DNA of 5,408 nucleotides from Campylobacteraceae bacterium (GTDB lineage: Bacteria; Campylobacterota; Campylobacteria; Campylobacterales; Sulfurospirillaceae): assembly GCA_027055635.1 (NCBI GenBank), contig JALUMZ010000324.1, positions 1-5,408 of the forward strand. Reading direction: 5' to 3'. The notes under the pieces are model-generated. The model did not search any database. It saw nothing but the letters and a program-made list of their open reading frames with translations, and was not told the origin of the DNA. Of this stretch, positions 1-5,135 are shown one piece after another. The first letter of the stretch is position 1. Each line of letters begins with the position of its first letter. The translations under genes and the position numbers were made by a program.

Positions 1-23
1 GGTTGTTTTCCAATACGAGACAT
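1..23 (-). CDS. rplF: 50S ribosomal protein L6, first codons only (gene continues past the left edge)
   Basis: Only seven full codons and two bases of an eighth are visible, encoding MSRIGKQ and probably Pro. This is the canonical L6 N-terminus (SRIGKxP), and L6 follows S8 in the spc operon of nearly all bacteria. L6 binds 23S rRNA near the sarcin-ricin loop and the GTPase-associated centre. The ATG at 23 is preceded by AAAAGGA about five bases upstream. Identity rests on this short match plus gene order. Unlike every other gene here it is set off from its upstream neighbour by 73 bases. Confidence 0.9.
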
Positions 24-28
24 TTTTT

Positions 29-35
29 TCCTTTT
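29..35 (-). promoter_or_regulatory. ribosome binding site of rplF
   Basis: The coding strand reads AAAAGGA, ending five bases before the ATG. It supports the rplF start and shows that L6 can be initiated independently, as expected given the long gap behind S8. Confidence 0.75.
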
Positions 36-39
36 ACTT

Positions 40-56
40 GTCTACGATAAGTCTAC
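40..56. repeat. six-base direct repeat GTCTAC, two copies
   Basis: GTCTAC occurs at 40-45 and 51-56, eleven bases apart start to start, about one helical turn. It lies just upstream of the rplF ribosome site. Such spacing can occur in a protein-binding site, but two six-base copies in an AT-rich gap could easily be chance. Confidence 0.35.
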
Positions 57-64
57 ATCTTAAA

Positions 65-82
65 ATGGATATCGAATACCAT
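65..82 (-). other. small imperfect inverted repeat in the rpsH-rplF spacer
   Basis: On the coding strand ATGGTAT and ATATCCAT flank a TCG loop, giving a seven-base-pair stem (four pairs ATGG/CCAT, three pairs TAT/ATA) with one bulged T. Four T residues in a row follow, counting the last base of the stem. The stem is short and AT-rich, so it is unlikely to be a strong terminator. It could be a weak attenuator, an mRNA-processing site, or chance. Confidence 0.4.
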
Positions 83-96
83 AAAAAGAAAACTTC

Positions 97-492
97 TTAC
101 CAAATACTACAAAGAAGTTCGCCACCGACATTTGCCTTGTGTGCTTCTTCGTTACTAAGTACACCTTTTGATGTACTAACTACTATCGTTCCATAACCAT
201 TTTTGAAGCGCTTTATCTCATCTTTACCTTTATAGACTCTTCTACCGGGCTTTGATATTCTTTTCACTTCTGTTATAACACTTTTGCCACTGTTGTCATA
301 CTTAATCACAACTTTTATAAATTTTTTATTACCATCTTCTACGACATTAAAACTTTCTATATAGCCTTTGTTCTGGAATACAACCATAACAGCCTCTACA
401 AGTTTTGAGTGCATAAGCGTAGTAACATCCAATTTTCTCATGGCTGCATTTCTAATTCTTGTTATAGAATCTGCTACGAGATCATTTATCAT
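97..492 (-). CDS. rpsH: 30S ribosomal protein S8
   Basis: S8 is a primary 16S rRNA binder (helix 21/25 region, central domain) that drives platform assembly. The 131 residues match the family (E. coli 130). The N-terminal domain starts MINDLVADSITRIRNA. The C-terminal domain has ISKPGRRVYKGKDEI (79-93), GYGTIVVSTSKG (99-110) and the signature STSKGVLSNEEAHKANVGGE (106-125), which includes the rRNA-contacting STSKG loop, and it ends in LLCSIW as most S8 proteins end in a short hydrophobic strand. ATG 492 follows the S14 stop by nine bases with AAGGA as ribosome site. In E. coli S8 represses the spc operon by binding mRNA near the rplE start. It is followed by the only sizeable spacer in the window. 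Confidence 0.98.
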   Translation of the reverse strand: MINDLVADSITRIRNAAMRKLDVTTLMHSKLVEAVMVVFQNKGYIESFNVVEDGNKKFIKVVIKYDNSGKSVITEVKRISKPGRRVYKGKDEIKRFKNGYGTIVVSTSKGVLSNEEAHKANVGGELLCSIW

Positions 493-501
493 TATATTTC
501 C

Positions 502-687
502 TTACCAACTTGCTTTTTTGAGTCCTGGAATCAGACCCTCATTTGCCATTTTTCTCAGGCAAATTCTACATATACCAAAATCTCTATAAACAGAATGCGG
601 ACGACCACAAATTTGACATCTAGTGTATGCTCTTGTACTAAACTTGGCTTTTCTATTTGCCTTAGCTATCATTGATTTCTTTGCCAT
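502..687 (-). CDS. rpsN: 30S ribosomal protein S14, zinc-binding (C+) type
   Basis: S14 is a 30S-head protein near S3, S10 and S19. This is the short zinc-type form of 61 residues (also called rpsZ or RpsN type Z), not the roughly 100-residue zinc-free form of E. coli. The zinc knuckle is complete: Cys24, Cys27, Cys40 and Cys43 form two CXXC pairs, CQIC and CRIC. The characteristic CGRPHSVYRDFGICRICLRK spans 27-46, and GLIPGLKKASW ends the protein as usual. ATG 687 lies one base after the rplE TAA, with AAGGG as ribosome site. Because this form needs zinc, cells carrying it sometimes have a zinc-free copy elsewhere under zinc-starvation control; nothing in the window speaks to that. Confidence 0.97.
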   Translation of the reverse strand: MAKKSMIAKANRKAKFSTRAYTRCQICGRPHSVYRDFGICRICLRKMANEGLIPGLKKASW

Positions 688-688
688 T

Positions 689-1234
689 TTAACGACCCTT
701 TGCGAATGGTAGCCCGATTAGCTCAAGAAGCTTATATGCTTGCTTGTCATCACCGGCTGTTGTTACAATTGTAATGTTCATACCATGAGTTTTAAGTATA
801 TCATCATACTCTACCTCAGGAAACATTAACTGCTCATCTAATCCAAAGTTATAGTTTGCTCTACCATCAAATCCATTTCTTGGAAGACCACGGAAATCCT
901 TTACACGAGGAAGTGCGACTGCTATCAATTTATCTAAAAACGCATACATTCTCTCATCTCTTAGTGTAACTTTTACACCAACAGGATATCCCTCTCTTAC
1001 TTTAAAACCTGCTACTGATTTTTTAGCTACTGTTGTTACAGCTTTTTGTCCTGCTATTAAAGAGATAGTATCAACTATATTTTGAATAATTTTATTATCT
1101 TTTCCCTCTTCACCGGCACCAACACTAATAACAACTTTCTCAATTGCAGGTATCAACATAGGGTTTTTTATATCAAACTCTTTTACTAATGCTTCTTTGA
1201 TTTCTGCACTATATCTTGCTTTTAATCTATTCAT
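689..1234 (-). CDS. rplE: 50S ribosomal protein L5
   Basis: L5 binds 5S rRNA, anchors it in the central protuberance, and touches the P-site tRNA and S13 across the subunit bridge. From ATG 1234 the protein has 181 residues (E. coli 179). Landmarks are PAIEKVVISVGAGEEGKDNK (29-48), AGQKAVTTVAKKSVAGFKVR (61-80), and the conserved block with VKDFRGLPRNGFDGRANYNF (111-130) followed by GLDEQLMFPEVEYDD. A GTG at 1237, immediately upstream in frame, would add one residue. I chose ATG 1234 because it makes a TGATG overlap with the rplX stop and stands seven bases from GAGG, whereas the GTG stands four. In E. coli the region around this start is the target of S8 repression. Its last codons (AAAGGG) supply the site for S14. 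Confidence 0.96.
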   Translation of the reverse strand: MNRLKARYSAEIKEALVKEFDIKNPMLIPAIEKVVISVGAGEEGKDNKIIQNIVDTISLIAGQKAVTTVAKKSVAGFKVREGYPVGVKVTLRDERMYAFLDKLIAVALPRVKDFRGLPRNGFDGRANYNFGLDEQLMFPEVEYDDILKTHGMNITIVTTAGDDKQAYKLLELIGLPFAKGR

Positions 1235-1470
1235 CACTCACCCTCAACTTTTTGCACATTTGAGATATGGATTGGCATCTCTTTGTTTACAAATCCACCT
1301 TTTGGGTGATTGTCATCAGGCTTAATAGCTTTTTTAACTATCTTGCAACCCTCAACAATTACTTGAGAACTTTTTGGAAGAACTTTAGTAACTTTTGCGA
1401 CTTTACCCTTATCATCTCCGGCAATAATCTTTACACTATCACCTTTTTTGATTTTAAATTTAACTGACAT
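1234..1470 (-). CDS. rplX: 50S ribosomal protein L24
   Basis: L24 initiates 50S assembly by binding the 5' end of 23S rRNA and sits near the tunnel exit. The protein is 78 residues, shorter than E. coli L24 (104) but of the compact length I associate with Campylobacterota. A KOW motif covers about residues 7-34 (IKKGDSVKIIAGDDKGKVAK onward). It is followed by VIVEGCKIVKKAIKP (37-51), a GGFVNKEMPIHISNV segment (58-72) and a short acidic ending. The missing length is at the C-terminus, where the E. coli protein has an extension; the core is complete, so I do not regard this as truncated. ATG 1470 shares its A with the rplN stop and has one of the best ribosome sites in the window (GGAGG). It ends in TGA overlapping the rplE start. 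Confidence 0.97.
   Translation of the reverse strand: MSVKFKIKKGDSVKIIAGDDKGKVAKVTKVLPKSSQVIVEGCKIVKKAIKPDDNHPKGGFVNKEMPIHISNVQKVEGE
1241..1245 (-). promoter_or_regulatory. ribosome binding site that decides the rplE start
   Basis: GAGGG in the last codons of rplX puts the ATG at 1234 seven bases beyond GAGG and the in-frame GTG at 1237 only four. This favours the ATG, which also forms the TGATG overlap. Confidence 0.75.
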
Positions 1471-1838
1471 TATAGTACCTCCGGAGCAAGTGATACAATC
1501 TTCATAAAGTTTGCATATCTTACTTCACGACTTACAGGTCCAAAAATTCTTGTTCCCATAGGCTCTTTTTTACTATCAAGTATAACCGCAGCATTTTCAT
1601 CAAATCTAATTAAAGATCCATTTTCTCTTTGAATCTCTTTTTTAGTTCTAACAATAACAGCTTTTACAACTTGACCTTTTTTAACCTTTGCAGTTGGTAT
1701 CGCTTTCTTTACAGAAGCTACGATAACATCACCAACACTTGCATATCTTCTCTTACTGCCGCCCAATACTTTTATACACATAATCTCTTTTGCACCGGTA
1801 TTGTCAGCAACTTTGAGTCTAGTAAAACTTTGAATCAT
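1470..1838 (-). CDS. rplN: 50S ribosomal protein L14
   Basis: L14 lies on the subunit interface, forms bridges to 16S rRNA helix 14, and neighbours L19 and the anti-association factor RsfS site. The 122 residues are close to E. coli (123). It starts MIQSFTRLKVADNTGAKEIM, and the rest of the fold is recognisable: GGSKRRYASVGDVIVASVK (26-44), GQVVKAVIVRTKKEIQRENG (55-74) and GTRIFGPVSREVR (95-107), with the common ending SLAPEVL. The start is fixed by the one-base TAATG overlap with rpsQ and an AGGAG upstream in rpsQ. The end overlaps rplX by one base in the same way. In E. coli this gene opens the spc operon; no room for a separate intergenic promoter exists here. Confidence 0.98.
   Translation of the reverse strand: MIQSFTRLKVADNTGAKEIMCIKVLGGSKRRYASVGDVIVASVKKAIPTAKVKKGQVVKAVIVRTKKEIQRENGSLIRFDENAAVILDSKKEPMGTRIFGPVSREVRYANFMKIVSLAPEVL
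1477..1482 (-). promoter_or_regulatory. strong ribosome binding site of rplX
   Basis: GGAGGT lies within the last codons of rplN, close before the ATG at 1470. It is among the closest matches in the window to the anti-Shine-Dalgarno sequence, and sits inside the upstream gene as expected for coupled translation. Confidence 0.8.
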
Positions 1839-2089
1839 TACTCAACTCCTACAGATACGATTTCTTTTAATCTAAAAGATTTATTTTTAGATAGTGGTCT
1901 GCACTCTATAGCGATTATTTCGTCGCCTGCTTTTACTTGATTTTTTTCATCGTGTACAAGGTATTTTTTGAATCGTTTAACGAACTTGCGATATCGCGGG
2001 TGCATTACTCTTCTTTCAACCAAAATAGTAGCTGTTTTTTCACCAGCCTTTTGTACAACTACGCCTTGAATCTCTCTTTTTAAAGCCAT
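1838..2089 (-). CDS. rpsQ: 30S ribosomal protein S17
   Basis: S17 is a primary 16S rRNA binder in the 5' domain of the 30S body with an OB fold. The 83 residues match E. coli at 84. Visible landmarks are the N-terminal strand REIQGVVVQKAGEKTATILVE (5-25, in part), then MHPRYRKFVKRFKKYLVHDE (29-48), and the signature GDEIIAIECRPLSKNKSFRL at 55-74. ATG 2089 follows rpmC by 13 bases with an AAGGG site in that gap. This is the last gene of the S10 operon in E. coli, but here its TAA shares its last A with the rplN ATG (TAATG), so the usual operon boundary is gone. The GGAG in its final codons serves rplN. Confidence 0.98.
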   Translation of the reverse strand: MALKREIQGVVVQKAGEKTATILVERRVMHPRYRKFVKRFKKYLVHDEKNQVKAGDEIIAIECRPLSKNKSFRLKEIVSVGVE

Positions 2090-2102
2090 TACTTACCCTT
2101 AA

Positions 2103-2291
2103 TTACTTATTTTGAGCGGAAATAGCCGTATTAATACGCGCAATATCTCTTCTAACTTCTCTTAATTCATTTGGATTAGTTAGTTGCATTGTTTTTAATT
2201 TCTGTTTTACTGTAAACAGAAGAACCTTTTTCTCTTTTAATAACTCCAAAAGTTCTGAAGCATTTTTCTCTTTTAAATCAATATACTTCAT
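2103..2291 (-). CDS. rpmC: 50S ribosomal protein L29
   Basis: L29 is a small helical-hairpin protein at the rim of the exit tunnel next to L23. This copy has 62 residues (E. coli 63). The N-terminal helix carries YIDLKEKNASELLELLKEKK (3-22), and the family signature EVRRDIARINT lies at 45-55. The composition is strongly charged, as expected for two antiparallel helices. The start ATG lies inside the end of rplP, giving a 14-base overlap in a different frame, so ribosomes finishing L16 would have to back up or reinitiate. The ribosome site is the weakest of the set, an AGAG run about six bases upstream inside rplP, which strengthens the case for coupling. It ends in TAA, 13 bases before rpsQ. 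Confidence 0.96.
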   Translation of the reverse strand: MKYIDLKEKNASELLELLKEKKVLLFTVKQKLKTMQLTNPNELREVRRDIARINTAISAQNK

Positions 2292-2703
2292 TTTCGCTCT
2301 CTTTAGTTATAATTTTTGTTTTAAATGGAAGTTTGTGCATAGCTAGAGTTAAAGCTGCTCTTGCAAGCTCTTCACTGACTCCTGCCATCTCATAAACTAT
2401 ACGACCCGGCTTTATATTCATAACCCATCTATCAACAGGTCCTTTACCTTTACCCATCCTAGTCTCTAGCGGCTTTGCTGTCAAAGGTTTATCAGGGAAT
2501 ACTCTTATCCAAGTCTTTGCTTGTCTATTTACTTTTCTAGTCATCGCAATTCTAGCCGCTTCAATCTGGCGAGAATCAATCCTGCCGGCTTCAATTGCTT
2601 TAAGTGCAATCTCTCCAAAAGCAATAGTATTGCCTCTGAAAGATTTACCGCGATTACGACCCTTCATCTGCTTTTTATATTTTGTTCTTTTTGGCATTAA
2701 CAT
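2278..2703 (-). CDS. rplP: 50S ribosomal protein L16
   Basis: L16 organises the A site and the A-tRNA elbow on the 50S subunit and joins late in assembly. The 141 residues are close to the family norm (E. coli 136). Landmarks are PKRTKYKKQMKGRNRG (4-19), RQIEAARIAMTR (45-56), KTWIRVFPDKP (63-73) and TRMGKGKG (81-88). Arg82 is the position by eye of E. coli Arg81, which the RoxA/YcfD oxygenase hydroxylates there; whether that occurs here is unknown. The start could be ATG 2703 or the third codon, ATG 2697. I prefer 2703: it forms a TAATG overlap with the rpsC stop, has GAGG nine bases upstream, and MLMPKRTKY is the form I recall for Campylobacterota L16. The 3' end overlaps rpmC by 14 bases. 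Confidence 0.97.
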   Translation of the reverse strand: MLMPKRTKYKKQMKGRNRGKSFRGNTIAFGEIALKAIEAGRIDSRQIEAARIAMTRKVNRQAKTWIRVFPDKPLTAKPLETRMGKGKGPVDRWVMNIKPGRIVYEMAGVSEELARAALTLAMHKLPFKTKIITKESENEVY

Positions 2704-3395
2704 TAGTTTCTACCTCTTCTTCTTGGTTTTCTAGGCTCTCGTGGCTCAGCCTTTTCAGCTGGAACACCCTTGCTTAAAACTTCACCTTTAAATATCCATA
2801 CTTTCACACCAATAATACCGTAAGTTGTATGAGCTTCTGCGAAACCATAATCAATCTTGGCTCTTAGTGTATGAAGAGGAACTCTTCCTTCAAGATACCA
2901 CTCAGTTCTTGCCATCTCTGCACCACCCAATCTTCCGGCAACTGATATTTTTATACCCTTTGCACCAGATTTTTGAGCACCTTGGATAACTTTTTTCATA
3001 GCTCTTCTAAATGCAACTCTTCTCTCTAATTGCATTGCAACATTTTCTGCTGCTAGTTGAGCTGAAGCTTGTGCTTTTCTCTCTTCTTTTATATTTACAT
3101 TTACATCTTTACCGATAAGCTTATTTAGTTTAACTCTAAGCTTTTCAATATCTGCACCCTTTTTACCTATGATGATTCCCGGACGAGCCGCAACAACTGT
3201 AACTCTAAGTTTTTTTGCAGTTCTTTCGATGATAATTTGACTAACACCGGCATAATAGAGTTCTTTCTTTAAAAAAGTTCTTATCTTATAATCTTCACCG
3301 ATATTTGCTGCCATATTTACACCCGGATACCATCTTGAATCCCAATTTCTATTGATTCCAAGTCTTAAACCAATTGGATTTACTTTTTGACCCAT
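2703..3395 (-). CDS. rpsC: 30S ribosomal protein S3
   Basis: S3 sits in the 30S head at the mRNA entry channel. From the chosen start the protein is 230 residues (E. coli 233). It begins with the invariant MGQKVNPIGLRLG. A type-2 KH domain spans about residues 38-107 with the GKKG loop at 77-80. The C-terminal S3 domain contains GRLGGAEMARTEW (154-166), GRVPLHTLRAKIDYG (170-184) and HTTYGIIGVKVWIFKGE (189-205). Arg130, Arg131 and Lys134 lie in the segment that in E. coli S3 carries the Arg131/Arg132/Lys135 residues linked to mRNA unwinding. A frame extension to 3431 would add 12 residues overlapping rplV; I rejected it because all family members start at MGQK and an AAGGA lies eight bases before this ATG. 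The tail is basic (PRKPRRRGRN). Confidence 0.97.
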   Translation of the reverse strand: MGQKVNPIGLRLGINRNWDSRWYPGVNMAANIGEDYKIRTFLKKELYYAGVSQIIIERTAKKLRVTVVAARPGIIIGKKGADIEKLRVKLNKLIGKDVNVNIKEERKAQASAQLAAENVAMQLERRVAFRRAMKKVIQGAQKSGAKGIKISVAGRLGGAEMARTEWYLEGRVPLHTLRAKIDYGFAEAHTTYGIIGVKVWIFKGEVLSKGVPAEKAEPREPRKPRRRGRN

Positions 3396-3396
3396 C

Positions 3397-3729
3397 TTAG
3401 TCTTCCTTCTTTGCAGCTTCGCTAACTTCAACCATCACATGTGAAGTAGGTTTTCTAATTCCACTTGCACTTCCTCTTGCTCTTGGTCTAAATCTTTTAA
3501 GTACAGGACCAGCGTCAACACGACAAGAAGATATGATAACTTCTTCTGGTTCATAACCACCATTTGCTACAGCTGATGCTATCACCTTGGAGATAACGCG
3601 AGCAGCTTTATTCGGCGTAAACTCTAATCTTGCTAGTGCAATCTCAGCGTTCATTCCCTGTACTTCTCTTGCTATTAGCCTTGCTTTTGTAGGAGATAAT
3701 CTTATAAATTTTAATACTGCTTTACTCAT
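3397..3729 (-). CDS. rplV: 50S ribosomal protein L22
   Basis: L22 contacts all six 23S rRNA domains, and its extended beta-hairpin lines the peptide exit tunnel beside L4; loop changes there give macrolide resistance in several bacteria. The protein is 110 residues, the same as E. coli. The N-terminus has the typical RLSPTKARLIAREVQG (10-25), then NKAARVISKVIASAVANG (40-57). The hairpin-loop segment is about residues 79-97, with RFRPRARGSASGIRKPTSH, and looks wild type by eye. ATG at 3729 follows the rpsS stop by eight bases and has an AGGAG site that overlaps the rpsS stop codon. The TAA stop is one base before the rpsC ATG, and the last L22 codons supply the rpsC ribosome site. Confidence 0.98.
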   Translation of the reverse strand: MSKAVLKFIRLSPTKARLIAREVQGMNAEIALARLEFTPNKAARVISKVIASAVANGGYEPEEVIISSCRVDAGPVLKRFRPRARGSASGIRKPTSHVMVEVSEAAKKED

Positions 3730-3737
3730 AACTACTC

Positions 3738-4019
3738 CTACTTACCAATTTTCTTCTGAACAGAGCCCTTGTGGCCTTTAAATGTTCTTGTAGGAGAAAA
3801 TTCACCCATTTTATATCCAACATGATTCTCTGTTATATATACCGGAACAAAATTTCTTCCATTGTGTACATTAAATGTTAATCCGATCATATCAGGAGTA
3901 ATAGTACTTCTTCTTGACCAAGTTTTTATAGGCTTGTTAGAATTAGCTGCTTTTGCAACTTCGACTTTTTTTGCCAAGTGAGAATCTACGAAAGGACCTT
4001 TTTTTAGACTTCTTGCCAT
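3738..4019 (-). CDS. rpsS: 30S ribosomal protein S19
   Basis: S19 is a late-assembling protein of the 30S head that pairs with S13 and contacts the A-site finger and tRNA region. The 93 residues match the family (E. coli 92). The N-terminus ARSLKKGPFVDSHL (2-15) is canonical. The S19 signature runs from about residue 52 to 83, with HNGRNFVPVYITENHVGYK followed by GEFSPTRTFKGH. The ATG abuts the rplB TAG with no spacer, and AAAGGA in the last rplB codons is the likely ribosome site, so translation should be coupled to L2. The gene ends in TAG, eight bases before rplV. No other reading is plausible. Confidence 0.98.
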   Translation of the reverse strand: MARSLKKGPFVDSHLAKKVEVAKAANSNKPIKTWSRRSTITPDMIGLTFNVHNGRNFVPVYITENHVGYKMGEFSPTRTFKGHKGSVQKKIGK

Positions 4020-4850
4020 CTATTTTCCTTTTCTTCTAGAAATAATCAGTTTATCACTCGCTTTTTTTCTACGAGTCTTAGCACCCTTAGTTGGTTTACC
4101 CCAAGGAGTAACTGGGTGACGACCTGAATTCTTTTTACCTTCACCACCACCATGCGGGTGATCAACTGGGTTCATAGCACTACCTCTTGTTTGAGGACGA
4201 ATTCCTCTGTGGCGATTACGACCGGCTTTACCAATAACAACATTTGCCCAATCTTCACATCCAACTGTTCCAACTGTTGCCATACATTCACTTAAAACTT
4301 GTCTCATCTCACCGCTAGGAAGTCTAAGAACTACATACTTCTCTTCTTTACCCATAAGTTGAGCATATCCACCGGCACTTCTTGCCATCTGTGCACCATG
4401 TCCCGGTTTCATCTCGATATTATGGATGATAGTACCGACTGGAATATTTTTCATCTTCATAGCATTACCAGGCTTGATATCAAGTCCAGCTTCAGCAGAT
4501 TGGACTATATCGCCAACTTTAAGACCTGAAGGCTGAATTATATATCTTTTCTCTCCATCAGCATATGTGATTAATGCTATACGACAGTTTCTGTTTGGAT
4601 CATATTCAATAGCACTTACAGTACCCTCAATGTCAAACTTTCTTCTTTTAAAATCTATAATTCTATATAGACGCTTGGCGCCACCTTGCTTATGACGAGA
4701 TGTTATTCTTCCATTGTTATTTCTACCGGCACTTACTGGGAGTTTTTTTAACAATGACGGAACACTCGCCTTAGCTGTAATATCGCTTGAATCCAAGCCA
4801 GTTACATATCTACGACTCGGGGTATATGGTTTATATGATTTTATTGCCAT
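4020..4850 (-). CDS. rplB: 50S ribosomal protein L2
   Basis: L2 is a primary 23S rRNA binder needed for subunit association and for the peptidyl-transferase region. The 276 residues agree with the family (E. coli 273). The N-terminal part begins AIKSYKPYTPSRR, followed by an OB-fold-like region (IDFKRRKFDIEGTV, about 65-78) and an SH3-like region around residues 140-200. The hallmark NPVDHPHGGGEG lies at 227-238, followed by GRHPVTPWGKPTKG (243-256) and a Lys/Arg-rich tail. His231 is the position by eye of the conserved E. coli His229, implicated in peptidyl transfer. The start ATG follows the rplW TAA by one base with a strong GGAGG six bases upstream. The gene ends in TAG directly abutting the rpsS ATG. 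Intact and unremarkable. Confidence 0.98.
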   Translation of the reverse strand: MAIKSYKPYTPSRRYVTGLDSSDITAKASVPSLLKKLPVSAGRNNNGRITSRHKQGGAKRLYRIIDFKRRKFDIEGTVSAIEYDPNRNCRIALITYADGEKRYIIQPSGLKVGDIVQSAEAGLDIKPGNAMKMKNIPVGTIIHNIEMKPGHGAQMARSAGGYAQLMGKEEKYVVLRLPSGEMRQVLSECMATVGTVGCEDWANVVIGKAGRNRHRGIRPQTRGSAMNPVDHPHGGGEGKKNSGRHPVTPWGKPTKGAKTRRKKASDKLIISRRKGK

Positions 4851-4851
4851 A

Positions 4852-5133
4852 TTACGCCTCCAGATTTTCTAGTTTAGCACCCTCAGGTAGCTGAACATAG
4901 AATTTTTTTGAATCACTTCTTTTACCGGCAATTCCTTTAAATTTCTTTACTTTTCCCAAAACTCTCATAGAGTTGATTTTGAGTGGAGTAAAACCGAAAT
5001 ACTCTCTTAAAACTTCTTTTAGACCATTTTTTGTCATTCTTGTTGATGTTTGAATAACAACTGTTCCATTTTCTTGAAGGCTCAAGCTCTTTTCAGTATA
5101 AAGGATTGCTTTTATATCAGTTATATCTGCCAT
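4852..5133 (-). CDS. rplW: 50S ribosomal protein L23
   Basis: This 93-residue protein has the usual L23 length and alpha/beta layout. L23 sits on 23S rRNA domain III at the tunnel exit and is the docking site for trigger factor and the signal recognition particle. The N-terminal YTEKS motif (residues 12-16) matches the conserved SEK region; Glu14 aligns by eye with E. coli Glu18, the residue that contacts trigger factor. The later GKVKKFKGIAGKRSD segment (about residues 60-74) is the basic rRNA-binding extended loop, followed by KKFYVQLPEG near the end. ATG at 5133 lies two bases after the rplD stop, with GAGG in the last rplD codons as ribosome site, so the two are probably coupled. Its own TAA is one base before rplB. 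Confidence 0.97.
   Translation of the reverse strand: MADITDIKAILYTEKSLSLQENGTVVIQTSTRMTKNGLKEVLREYFGFTPLKINSMRVLGKVKKFKGIAGKRSDSKKFYVQLPEGAKLENLEA
4857..4861 (-). promoter_or_regulatory. strong ribosome binding site of rplB
   Basis: GGAGG sits in the last codons of rplW, six bases before the rplB ATG. It confirms the L2 start and means the site is exposed or cleared by ribosomes finishing L23. Confidence 0.8.
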
Positions 5134-5135
5134 AA

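Larger units (their letters stand above)
24..96 (-). other. rpsH-rplF spacer, the only sizeable intergenic gap
   Basis: This 73-base AT-rich gap separates the S8 stop from the L6 start; all other junctions are 13 bases or less or overlap. Read on the coding strand it holds a T-rich run, a small imperfect hairpin, a direct repeat of GTAGAC and then the rplF ribosome site. I see no convincing -10/-35 pair and no strong terminator. A ten-codon ATG-to-TAG frame (82-53) is present but has no ribosome site. Function, if any, is unknown. Confidence 0.8.

Noticed and set aside
53..82. Ten-codon minus-strand ATG-to-TAG frame in the rpsH-rplF spacer
   Set aside because: No ribosome site precedes it (the upstream bases are T-rich) and it is too short to support as a leader peptide.
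488..496. TATAAT-like sequence just before the rpsH ATG
   Set aside because: It sits between the ribosome site and the start codon, so a promoter there would give a nearly leaderless message; an AT-rich chance match is more likely.
368..675. Overlapping plus-strand frames of 73 and 88 residues opposite rpsH and rpsN
   Set aside because: They are antisense shadows of S8 and S14 with no family resemblance and no plausible ribosome site that I could see.
1629..1940. Plus-strand open frame of 103 residues opposite rplN and rpsQ
   Set aside because: It is antisense to two certain ribosomal genes, its composition (many Asn, Phe, Ser, Tyr) is what reversed AT-rich coding gives, and it has no recognisable domain.
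4299..4529. Plus-strand frame of 76 residues inside rplB
   Set aside because: It lies wholly opposite conserved L2 coding sequence; the His/Ser/Leu-rich translation is an antisense artefact.
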